From positions 1-64,000 of the forward strand of contig CAVTPF010000025.1 in the NCBI GenBank assembly GCA_963736525.1: a DNA stretch of 64,000 nucleotides, in the 5' to 3' direction. A program made the translations under genes and the position numbers. The stretch is from Bog-473 sp963736525. GTDB lineage: Bacteria > Actinomycetota > Acidimicrobiia > Acidimicrobiales > RAAP-2. Shown here in pieces: positions 43,605 through 51,461 of the stretch (the stretch's first letter is position 1; each line of letters starts with the position of its first letter). Under the pieces are notes generated by a model. That model made no database searches. It saw only the letters and a program-made list of their open reading frames with translations, and was not told where the DNA came from.

Positions 43605-45038
43605 TCAGCACCCAAGAATCTCGCGCATCGGCATCCGCACGGAGTCGTGATTGCCGCCCAGCGCGAGCACCTCCTCGAAACCCTCGCGCAGGCAGTCAAC
43701 GAGTACGTCGGCATCGGGAACGGCCGCGGTATCGATCGCGACGCCGATACCACAAGTTCCGTCGTAGGAGAGCAACGTCAGGTTCGCTGACGAGCCGATC
43801 GTCGGGCCGAACGCGACATAGCGCTCCAATCGGGCGCCCGCGAGGTACACGGGAAACGTGAAGCCTGTAACGTCGCTTGCCAAGAAGTCCACATGCTTGA
43901 GCATGCTGCCGACCGCCCCTTGAGGCAGGAAGTTGAGGACCCCCGCTATGGCATCGGTAAGCGGCAGTGAACGCTCGTCGCGAGCTGCCTTGCACAAGCT
44001 GCCGATGGTCTTGATGCGCGACGCCGGATCCGCGTCCGAGACGGGAACCGCGAAACGCATCAGCGTGATCCGATTGCCACCTATTGGGTCCTCCGGCGTG
44101 CGGATGCTGATGGGAAGCGTCACCCGCAGCTTCTCAGGGGCGACACCGTGATGCTCGTGATAGCGCCGAAAGCCTCCAGTAACCGCAGCCATGAAGGCGT
44201 CGTTGACGGTGCCGCCTCCCGCCGCGGCTGCCCGTTTGAGGTCCGCGAGGCTCACCTCCAGGATCTCCAGATGCCGCGTCAGGCCCCGGTCCGTCATGAC
44301 GGGCGAAAGCGTGCTCCGAACTGGCGCCACCGTGCGGCCGATCGACTTCACGGTCTCGAGGATCGCGTTGGCACTCGCAAGCGGATGTCTCGCTGCGCGC
44401 GCTGCGGAAGGAGGAGCCCCCGCTGCCGCGTGGCCCACCAACCCGGCCAGACGTTCCCAGTCCCGGGCCAGGCTCTGGCCTAGAACCGCGGCGGTCCCGA
44501 GCCGGCCGCTGTCTCCTTCATTCGTCCCCGCAGTGGGTGCGGCCGGAACTGGTTCAAGTGCCCTCGAAATTGGATCGACTTCGAACAAGAGCAGCGCCAA
44601 CTGCATGCCCCCGAGGCCGTCGGTCAGTGAGTGATGGACCTTCATGATCAGGGCGGCTCGATCGCCCTCCAAGTGTTCCACCAGCGTGAACTCCCACAGC
44701 GGGCGCGCGCGGTCGAATGCCGTGGTCGCAGCGATTCGGGCGAGCGCCAGGACGGTGTTGGGCGTATGCGGGACCGGCGAGTCCACGCGGCGCAGGTGCC
44801 ACATCAGGTCGAAACTGCCGTCGTGGGTCCAACGGGGAGTCGTGAGCCGCGCTGGCGGCTCGAGCACCCGCTGGCGGAAGAACGGGATCTGCCGGGTCGC
44901 CTGGTCGAGCTTGGCCACGAACATGTCCCAGTCAGGGCTGCGCTCCAGCCACGCGACGGCGACCACGGTCGAACGCAGAACGGGGTCGCGCTCCATATGC
45001 CACGAGAAGGCGTCGCTCTCGCGCATGAAGAGGTCCAT
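43605..45038 (-). CDS. Wax ester synthase / diacylglycerol acyltransferase (WS/DGAT)
   Basis: A 477-residue enzyme of storage-lipid synthesis that transfers acyl-CoA to diacylglycerol or fatty alcohol. The active-site HHSLTDG (HHxxxDG) is present, followed by the C-terminal WES_acyltransf domain with VNDAFMAAVTGGFRRYH, PISIRTPEDPIGGNRI and FGPTIGSSANLTLLSYDG. The ATG at 45038 has AGAGGAG upstream; an earlier frame start adds ten residues without signal. Divergent from the patatin gene, giving a synthesis/breakdown pair. No integrase is nearby. Confidence 0.93.
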   Translation of the reverse strand: MDLFMRESDAFSWHMERDPVLRSTVVAVAWLERSPDWDMFVAKLDQATRQIPFFRQRVLEPPARLTTPRWTHDGSFDLMWHLRRVDSPVPHTPNTVLALARIAATTAFDRARPLWEFTLVEHLEGDRAALIMKVHHSLTDGLGGMQLALLLFEVDPISRALEPVPAAPTAGTNEGDSGRLGTAAVLGQSLARDWERLAGLVGHAAAGAPPSAARAARHPLASANAILETVKSIGRTVAPVRSTLSPVMTDRGLTRHLEILEVSLADLKRAAAAGGGTVNDAFMAAVTGGFRRYHEHHGVAPEKLRVTLPISIRTPEDPIGGNRITLMRFAVPVSDADPASRIKTIGSLCKAARDERSLPLTDAIAGVLNFLPQGAVGSMLKHVDFLASDVTGFTFPVYLAGARLERYVAFGPTIGSSANLTLLSYDGTCGIGVAIDTAAVPDADVLVDCLREGFEEVLALGGNHDSVRMPMREILGC

Positions 45039-45181
45039 GTCCACTCCTCTCTGCGGACCCACCACCAAGCTTGGCCGATCGCCGCACCGCTTTGAAGAGG
45101 CGAACGTCCCTACAGCGCCAGGGTCCCAAGCTGAGACTTCGGACCCTATCCATGACCCTGGGTTTCCCGGACAATGAACCC

Positions 45182-46285
45182 ATGCTCAGTGGCGCGCTCG
45201 ACGTGTTCCGCCTCCGTCAATACTTCAATGTCATCACGCGGACCAGGGAATTCATCGATGGGGTCCGCGAAGATGCCGGTCTCCTCGACGATGCCAGACG
45301 TGCACTCGTGACGCTTCCGTTCGAGCGGCGACGAGAGCCGGACCTCCACCCGTTCCCCCCAGCACAACAGATGGAGACAGCCGACCTGAGACAGCGCCGG
45401 CTGGCCCTGGTGGCGACCGGGGGCAGCGGGGCTCTCGCCTCGGTCGTCGGGGCCGCGAGAGCGCTGGAGGAAGCGGGCATCCGCCCAGCGGTGATCTCGT
45501 TGTGCTCGGGCTCCGCCCTCTTCGGGTTCCCGATCGCTGCAGGCAAATCTGCAAACGAGGTTGCGGCGTTCACGCTCGGAATGAGACCAGATGACTATGT
45601 CGACATCGACTGGCGCATGCTGGCCTCCTTGATTCCACGAGCGGCGACGGGTTTCGCGGGCATCGTCCGGGGCGAGCAAATCGAGGCGTCGTACCGCCGG
45701 TTCCTCGGCGACATGACCTTGGGAGAGATGCCAATTCCCGCCTACGCACCGATCTGGAGCATCGACCACAATCGCCTTGAGTACATCGGCCCCCTTACCT
45801 ACCCCGATCTGCCCGTGGCGCGCGCTCTGCGCATGGCGATCGCCCTACCGTTGTTCATCGAGCCCGTGATGCTCGGTAGCGACTACTGGTGTGACGGAGG
45901 CATCGTCGACATCTTCCCAGTGCGGCCCGTCCTCGACATGGAGGAACGGCCCGATGTGACGCTGGCGATCAACGGCTTCTACCCACCGGGTTTCGTCGGT
46001 GAGGACGCCTCGGGTTGGCAGAACCGGCGCAACAGCATCCTCTACGTCGCCAGTCAGGTGCGCACCTGCCAGCAGGTGGAGCTGGCGAGGACAAACCTGG
46101 CTCGGATCGAGCGCGAGACCGAGGTGATCATGATCGAACCCGTCCCCTACGCCAAGGTCCGCGGGGCAGGGTTCTACCGTCAGTTCCTAAACACCAGGGA
46201 ATGGGCCGACTTCATGCGCGCCGGTCGCCTCGAGACGCGACGCGCGCTCACCAGCTGGTCACCTCGAGTCTGCGCATCAGCGTGA
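45182..46285 (+). CDS. Patatin-like phospholipase/lipase
   Basis: A 367-residue patatin protein. The Gly-rich loop is LVATGGSGALASV, the nucleophile segment ISLCSGSALFGF has Ser in a degenerate elbow (SGSAL rather than GxSxG), and the catalytic Asp is in CDGGIVDIFP. The CSGSA form seems normal for this actinobacterial subgroup, to my recollection. The ATG at 45182 follows GACAAT by six bases (possible leaderless start); an ATG at 45152 is an alternative. It faces away from WS/DGAT, suggesting joint control of lipid turnover. Confidence 0.82.
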   Translation: MLSGALDVFRLRQYFNVITRTREFIDGVREDAGLLDDARRALVTLPFERRREPDLHPFPPAQQMETADLRQRRLALVATGGSGALASVVGAARALEEAGIRPAVISLCSGSALFGFPIAAGKSANEVAAFTLGMRPDDYVDIDWRMLASLIPRAATGFAGIVRGEQIEASYRRFLGDMTLGEMPIPAYAPIWSIDHNRLEYIGPLTYPDLPVARALRMAIALPLFIEPVMLGSDYWCDGGIVDIFPVRPVLDMEERPDVTLAINGFYPPGFVGEDASGWQNRRNSILYVASQVRTCQQVELARTNLARIERETEVIMIEPVPYAKVRGAGFYRQFLNTREWADFMRAGRLETRRALTSWSPRVCASA

Positions 46286-46306
46286 TTGACGCGAGAAGCT
46301 CCACCC

Positions 46307-46672
46307 CTACAGAAAGACGCCGTCGTGGTCCGCCACGACTTGGGCGAGGCGTTTCGGAGCGACGAGCATGTAGGAGGTCTTGATCCATTCCTCGATCTCT
46401 TGCCACCTCCGTCGGGTTGGGCGCGAGGGAATGGTCACCGTGACCCAGCCATGCTTCCCCAATCCGTAGCCGACCGGCTCCACCTGCGGATCGGTTGCCA
46501 CGACCGCAGCTGCCTCCTCCTTGGGAAGCTTGACGCTGATGGATGTCCCGTCGGTCTTGGCGAAGATGAAGTTCTTCCCGTGAACCCGGAAGGTCGGTTC
46601 GCCACCCCAAGCCTCGATGTCGACCCGGACGGCTTCTGGAAGCCGGGCAACGATGGTCTCCAATTTCGCCAT
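46307..46672 (-). CDS. MmcQ/YjbR-family protein
   Basis: A 121-residue protein with the YjbR fold: the WGGEPTFRVHGKNFIFAKTD strand pair, then ISVKLPKEEAAAVV and HGWVTVTIPSRPTRRRWQEIEEWIKTSYMLVAPKRLA. Members are often called DNA-binding, but their roles are unknown. The ATG at 46672 begins the homologous core; the upstream in-frame extension is unlikely. It converges with the patatin gene, with a 21-base gap. Confidence 0.82.
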   Translation of the reverse strand: MAKLETIVARLPEAVRVDIEAWGGEPTFRVHGKNFIFAKTDGTSISVKLPKEEAAAVVATDPQVEPVGYGLGKHGWVTVTIPSRPTRRRWQEIEEWIKTSYMLVAPKRLAQVVADHDGVFL

Positions 46673-46793
46673 GCTTGCCGGCACTCCACCGACGCTACAG
46701 ACTCGTCTGAGACCTGAGCCAGGACCGAACCAATCCGGGGCGACCTGCGTCACTCTCGTGGACAACTGACGCAGGAGAGAATCAGGAGGCGAC

Positions 46794-47237
46794 GTGTCGT
46801 TCAGGAGATTGACCGCATGCGTGGTGGTCGGTGTCCTCGCCGGCGTCGCCTGTCCGTTCTCGGGCGCCTCCGCCGCTACTTCCAGTCAGCGGAGTCGCAG
46901 TTATCCGCTGCCGAGCGATGGGTGGGAGCCCGGACAAGCTGCGATGCAGGCCATCTCCTCCGGGAAGTTTCAAGCCACGCTCACTCCATCGGGAGCGTGC
47001 ACATCCGATGCATCGGTGGACTATCTCTGGCCTGCCGGGTACCGGGTCCGATTCCATCCGACGGTGTTGCTCGATCCGACGGGTGGGGTGGTGGCTCACC
47101 AAGGTCAGTACGTCACCGTTGGCGGGGGCATCGTGGGTACCGCCTCCTGGCACAGCGCAGCCCGCTGTTACAAGGGGGGCGAGGTCTGGGCCATTCAGGC
47201 TTCTGTCCACGTCGGCCGACCGGGGCTGGCACCCTGA
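46794..47237 (+). CDS. Secreted hypothetical protein
   Basis: A 147-residue protein with a clear signal peptide: basic start (SFRRLT), hydrophobic core (ACVVVGVLAGVACPF) and a likely cleavage after GASA. The mature part is beta-rich with two further cysteines (C69, C125) that may form a disulfide. Starts at a GTG with AGGAGG six bases upstream. No family recognised. Confidence 0.6.
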   Translation: MSFRRLTACVVVGVLAGVACPFSGASAATSSQRSRSYPLPSDGWEPGQAAMQAISSGKFQATLTPSGACTSDASVDYLWPAGYRVRFHPTVLLDPTGGVVAHQGQYVTVGGGIVGTASWHSAARCYKGGEVWAIQASVHVGRPGLAP

Positions 47238-47321
47238 CACCTCTCAGAGTTGCTCTCTGCCGCTCGGCAGGGCCCACCCTCGCCCGCCGCTGATCCCGAC
47301 GAATGGAAGCAGAGGAGCCTC

Positions 47322-47866
47322 ATGTGCTTCAACGCCGCCATCGCCGCCTTACGAGGTGTCGGTGCTGTCTCCGCTGATGAAGCACCGGAGTGGACGAACC
47401 GCATGCTGGTGGCCCTCGGCGAGGAACCACTCGAGCCACTGCCGTCGGTACCCGGGGTCAGCCACATCAGAATGATCTCTTTTGGCGGCACTCGGACACC
47501 TCGCGTACCCGATCCGCCGCCGGAGTCGAGATTCGTCGCCCTTCTCCCGGTCGACCAACCGGACCGACCTCTCGACTACGGGGGCGCGTCCAGATCCTCG
47601 GCGTCGAGTTGTACAGCGACAAGGTCGCCGTCAACTGGCGGCTCGCTCCTCTTCCCAATTACGAGGCGGTGTTCGCGGCCGAGCTCGCCCAACAAGAGCC
47701 AGACCTCGAGGGGCTCCCCGAGGGCTACCGAAAGATCCTGCGGGACAAACTCGTTCACCGGCTCCAGATGCAAAGGCCCTTTCGTGTGTCCCCCGAGGCC
47801 CGAGACCTGATCGTGCGCTGGGACGATCTGGAGTTCCAACTCGAACTGCCAGAGCGTCGCAGCTAG
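47322..47866 (+). pseudogene. Hypothetical gene disrupted by a 1-base frameshift
   Basis: The first frame (ATG 47322, with a GGAG site) reads FNAAIAALRGVGAVSADEAP and on to LPVDQPDRPLDYGG; the continuation is in the next frame, RVQILGVELYSDKVAVNWRL and on to DLIVRWDDLEFQLELPERRS. They join if one G is added to the G5 run at 47580-47584. The joined protein has 181 residues, with a beta-rich second half that looks like a structured domain. Both halves have strong coding character, so either the base is missing from the data or the gene has just been lost. Family not recognised. Confidence 0.6.
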
Positions 47867-47900
47867 CCAGAGGGTGACGCCGATTCGGCGAGGCATGGTC

Positions 47901-48287
47901 TCACGACTCGAGGAGCTCAAGGAGCCACCGGGGCCCAACCACGTCGGCTCCCACGGCCTCAGCGCGCCACCGGAGCTCGCGATCCGCCGTGACGAGTGTG
48001 ACCACGTGATCAGCTGCGCTGGCGACGTCAACGATCAGGTCGTCACCACTGCCACCAGCGTGGAGGACCGTGACGCCGTCGGCGAGGCCGACCGGTGCGC
48101 CCCCGCGGGCCTTGCCCTCGAGGACCACGATGACCGGTTGGGCGATCCGTCCCGAGTCAACGGCCGCTCGTACCTGGTCCACGAGCGTTCGGGCCGCTCC
48201 TGCTCGGTCCCGCCACCAGCCCGTCGGACGAGACCCGACCACATTGGCTGCATCGATGAGAAGCATCTGCCCCAGTCTGATCGCCAT
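47901..48287 (-). CDS. NYN/PIN-like nuclease (YacP-type)
   Basis: A 128-residue small nuclease-fold protein. The expected acidic residues are visible: LLIDAANVVG, GDDLIVDVA and VTADRELRWRAEAVG. These are metal ligands in NYN and PIN RNases. An alternative ATG at 48266 would drop seven residues and start directly at the first beta strand. The gene lies 19 bases downstream of the MDMPI-like gene and is on the same strand. RNA cleavage is inferred from the fold; a toxin-like role would need a partner antitoxin, which is not seen. Confidence 0.75.
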   Translation of the reverse strand: MAIRLGQMLLIDAANVVGSRPTGWWRDRAGAARTLVDQVRAAVDSGRIAQPVIVVLEGKARGGAPVGLADGVTVLHAGGSGDDLIVDVASAADHVVTLVTADRELRWRAEAVGADVVGPRWLLELLES

Positions 48288-48306
48288 TGCGATCGGGCGG
48301 GCGCGG

Positions 48307-49123
48307 TCAGGGGGCTCGTTCGAAGACCGTGGCCACGCCATCGAGAAGCGAGCGGTCAGCGTCCTCCACTTCCGGGGGGAACGGCCCACGAGAGCTCAAG
48401 GCCTCGAGGATGTCGACAGCGCTGCCGCTGATCGATCCGGTTCCCTCCAACCGCGGTCCCTCGTGAACGAGGACGCTCGAGCCGATCTCGACGATGAAAC
48501 GGGTCTCGGGCTCGTTCCCTCACTTCAACGTTTCCCGTTACTTCAACGTTTCCCGTTCGGGCGGATCCGACGACGACGCGGAATGCCGCGCCCAAGGCCG
48601 CGACGTACGCAAGGGACGCGCCGATCTCGTCCGCGTGCTCAATGGGCTTCAGGCCAAGTGGCCCAACGATGTCTCGCTCATGGATCCATGAATCCCACAA
48701 TGCGTGGAGCGCCACGAGCCGAACGGCCAGATGACCGGGCGGAGCTTCTGCGACGGCTGACCAGGATTCGTCATCGAGTCCTGCAACAACGGCGGTCAGG
48801 GCGTCGTTGGACTCGATGAAACGGTCCAATGTCTCAGCCGGAGTCTGTGCACGAACTGCATCGACCAGCTGAGCGGGAGTCGCAACAGGGTCGAAGCCTT
48901 CCAGGTAGCGGGTTGGTGACCCCGACACACCCGAACTGATGGAAAGGGCCCAGAAGTCATTGACTGTCGCGAGGTGCGCCACCACATCCTTCACGGACCA
49001 GCCCTCGCAGCGACTCGGCGTCGACCATTGTCCGTCGTCGAGCCCGGTGACCAACGCTGCCAGTCGAGCGCGTTGACGAAGGACGGGGGTTGCCGGATCG
49101 TCGACGACTCCGTCCATCCGCAT
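48307..49123 (-). pseudogene. MDMPI/DinB-fold protein disrupted by frameshift
   Basis: The 5' frame encodes a mycothiol-dependent maleylpyruvate isomerase-type N-terminal domain: ALVTGLDDGQWSTPSRCEGW, SVKDVVAHLATVNDFW and ALWDSWIHERDIVGPLGL. It continues to GSARTGNVEVTGNVEV, after which the proper C-terminus (FIVEIGSSVLVHEGP to VATVFERAP) is in another frame, starting just after an 18-bp tandem duplication (48521-48556). Two lost bases or one gained would explain it. The N-terminal metal-binding part is intact. Start ATG 49123 or 49117. Confidence 0.65.
48521..48556. repeat. 18-bp tandem duplication in the MDMPI-like gene
   Basis: Two copies of ACTTCAACGTTTCCCGT preceded by C or T, directly adjacent, encode TGNVEV twice. 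A third copy appears started and decayed by two bases, where the frame is lost, so slippage in this repeat is a likely cause of the disruption. Confidence 0.75.
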
Positions 49124-49255
49124 GATCGGATCGTCGCCATAGACAGGCGCCACACGCACGCGCGGAACGTACCATGCCGGGGTGTCGCGGGACCTGCGAC
49201 CAGGGCGGTCCTCGGCGCCATTGTCATCCCGCGTGCAGTGGTGGATGATGCAACG

Positions 49256-50128
49256 ATGACGGATTACCAGCCAAAGCTGGCGGTGCTCGGTCTTGGAACC
49301 ATGGGGAGAGCGATGGCTCGGACCGCGCACCGTGCGGGACTCCCACTGGTCGTGTGGAACCGGAACCCGGCAGCCGCCGACGCGTTTTCGGAGATGGGCG
49401 TCGACGTCGCGCCATCCGTGGCCGACGCGGCGGCTGGCGCCGACGTGATCATCACCATGGTCACCAATGCTGAAGCGGTCCGATCGATCGCCACCGAGCA
49501 GGGCCTCGTCAAAGCACTGCGGCCCGGGGCGGTGTGGGCCCAGATGAGCACGATCGGCATCGAGGCAACCCAGCACGTATCGGCACTTCTCGCGAGTCAG
49601 CGGCCGGATGCCCTGTTCGTGGACGCGCCGGTCTCGGGGAGCAAGGTCCCGGCAGAGAACGGGCGCCTGTTGATTTTCGCATCGGGGCCAGACGAAGCAC
49701 GACCGCTGGTGCAGCCGGTGTTCGACGCGATCGGACAACGGACCATATGGCTCGGCCCATGTGGCAACGGCTCTCGGATGAAGCTGGTGAACAACGTGCT
49801 ACTGGCGTTCACGGCGGAAGGACTCGCGAATTCATTGGCGCTGGCGCACCGGTTGGGGCTCCAGACGTCCTCCGTGGTCGAGGCATTCGACGGGGGGCCA
49901 CTCGTCTCCGCGTGGGAATCCGGAAAGCTGCGGCGGATAGCCCAGAGTGACTATTCGGCGGAGTTCGCCCTGGCGCTCGCGTTGAAGGATGTCCACCTTG
50001 CGCTGGCCAGTGGAGGACCCGAGCGGTTCAAGGTCCTGTCCGCCCTGGCGACGGAGTGGGAGGAGATCGTCGACCGCGGACTCGGTCTTGAGGACGTGAC
50101 CGTGGTGACCCACGCCCTCGGCGGATAA
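49256..50128 (+). CDS. NAD(P)-dependent beta-hydroxyacid dehydrogenase
   Basis: A 290-residue 3-hydroxyisobutyrate dehydrogenase-family protein. The Rossmann motif is AVLGLGTMGRAMA; the substrate loop DAPVSGSKVPAENGRL and the catalytic Lys region GSRMKLVNNVLL are conserved. The exact substrate (3-hydroxyisobutyrate, tartronate semialdehyde, or an imine) cannot be told. The ATG at 49256 gives the usual N-terminus. It diverges from the MDMPI-like gene, with about 130 bases between. Confidence 0.87.
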   Translation: MTDYQPKLAVLGLGTMGRAMARTAHRAGLPLVVWNRNPAAADAFSEMGVDVAPSVADAAAGADVIITMVTNAEAVRSIATEQGLVKALRPGAVWAQMSTIGIEATQHVSALLASQRPDALFVDAPVSGSKVPAENGRLLIFASGPDEARPLVQPVFDAIGQRTIWLGPCGNGSRMKLVNNVLLAFTAEGLANSLALAHRLGLQTSSVVEAFDGGPLVSAWESGKLRRIAQSDYSAEFALALALKDVHLALASGGPERFKVLSALATEWEEIVDRGLGLEDVTVVTHALGG

Positions 50129-50351
50129 TTCGCGGCAGTTCCAGGGCTGTCACTCCGAGCTCAGGCCGGTCGGCGCGATCAGCCCCGTTGCAACCGAAAC
50201 TGCCACCAGCCGGCGTTCTGAGACGGTCGCCGAGACGCCGACGCCTCCCCACGATGCTTCTTTTCCGTCGTCCCATGTCACACGCGGCCGTCGTTGTTCG
50301 TCTGAGAGGGAGACACACAATCCGAGTACACAGGAACAGAAGGAGTCCGTC

Positions 50352-50825
50352 ATGGAAGCCCGCCTCAACCTCTTCGGCACCACAGACGCCATGCAGTTCG
50401 GCAAGTACATCAACTCCGCAGGTCGGGTACTCACCGAGTCGACCCTGCCCACCACGACGCAGGAGCTGGTCAAGCTGCGAGCCAGTCAGATCAACGGCTG
50501 TGGCGTCTGCACGGACATGCACACCAAGGAGGCGGCCCACGCCGGGGAAACCCAGCTTCGGCTCAATCTGGTGGCGGCCTGGCGGGAGGCGACGGTCTTC
50601 ACCGAAGCCGAGCGCGCCGCCCTGGAGCTCACCGAGCAGGGCACGCGCATCGCCGACGCGGCCGGTGGGGTCACCGACGAGGCGTGGGCCAACGTGGCCC
50701 AGCACTACGACGAAGACCAGCTCGGAGCTCTCGTAGCGCTCATCGCTCTCATCAACACCTACAACCGCCTCAACGTCATCGTCCGCCAGCCCGCCGGGGA
50801 CTATCAGCCCGGCCAGTGGGACTGA
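50352..50825 (+). CDS. AhpD-like / carboxymuconolactone decarboxylase-family protein
   Basis: A 157-residue AhpD-fold protein. The redox motif ELVKLRASQINGCGVCTDMH carries CxxC followed by His, as in peroxidase members, with ALVALIALINTYNRLNVI near the end. AAGGAG lies seven bases before the ATG. Reduction of peroxides is inferred from the CxxCxxxH motif. It stands alone between the dehydrogenase and a NUDIX gene, preceded by a 220-base leader without obvious features. Confidence 0.88.
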   Translation: MEARLNLFGTTDAMQFGKYINSAGRVLTESTLPTTTQELVKLRASQINGCGVCTDMHTKEAAHAGETQLRLNLVAAWREATVFTEAERAALELTEQGTRIADAAGGVTDEAWANVAQHYDEDQLGALVALIALINTYNRLNVIVRQPAGDYQPGQWD

Positions 50826-50882
50826 CCAGCTTTCTCAGCTGACCGCGTCGAGCAGCCGCGTCGCGCGGGAGGACGCCGCCCG

Positions 50883-51374
50883 TCAGTGGGCGGGCGGGCT
50901 CCCGTCTCCCGATCGCGCCAGTGTGTGCATGAGCAGGTCCAAAAATGGCACCTGGCCTTGCAGCAGCCTCGTCCGGGCCGTGGCGATGCTCATCCAGGCG
51001 ATCCGGTCGACCTCGGGAAACTCCCTCATCCGCCCCGACTTCCTCGGCCACTCCATCTCGAACGTGTTGCTCGATGCGTCCGCCACGTCAAGGTCTCCCT
51101 GGAGGGCCCACACGGTGACCCGCTTGCCGCCCGGCTGACGCAGCTCCCCGAGGGGGAACGCCGTCGAGCGGGGCGGCTCCAGGCCCGTCTCCTCCTGGAA
51201 CTCGCGGTAGGCGGCCGTGAGCGGATCCTCGTCCGCGCCGAACTCGCCCTTGGGGATGGACCATGCCCCGTCGTCCTTCCCGGCCCAGTACGGCCCGCCC
51301 GGGTGCGCGACCAGGACCTCGACGCCCTCGTCGGCGATCCTGTACACCAGCAAGCCAGCACTCCGCGCTCCCAT
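50883..51374 (-). CDS. NUDIX hydrolase (Ap4A/diphosphoinositol type)
   Basis: A 163-residue hydrolase with an intact Nudix box, GEFGADEDPLTAAYREFQEETGL. The N-terminus SAGLLVYRIADEGVEVLVAHPGGPYWAGKDDGAWSIPKG is characteristic of bis(5'-nucleosyl)-tetraphosphatase-like NUDIX proteins and small NTP-cleaning enzymes. Substrate not certain. No operon partner is seen on either side. Confidence 0.85.
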   Translation of the reverse strand: MGARSAGLLVYRIADEGVEVLVAHPGGPYWAGKDDGAWSIPKGEFGADEDPLTAAYREFQEETGLEPPRSTAFPLGELRQPGGKRVTVWALQGDLDVADASSNTFEMEWPRKSGRMREFPEVDRIAWMSIATARTRLLQGQVPFLDLLMHTLARSGDGSPPAH

Positions 51375-51461
51375 GTGACCGCGTCATCATCGCATCGTCG
51401 GGGGGCCAGCAGGGCGCTCCACGCGCCGCGCGCCGCAACCCGAGCCCTGCTGACAACGCAA

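Noticed and set aside
47901..48287. Toxin of a toxin-antitoxin pair (PIN/NYN fold)
   Set aside because: No small antitoxin gene is next to it; the upstream gene is an MDMPI-like protein, and YacP-type NYN proteins are usually not toxins.
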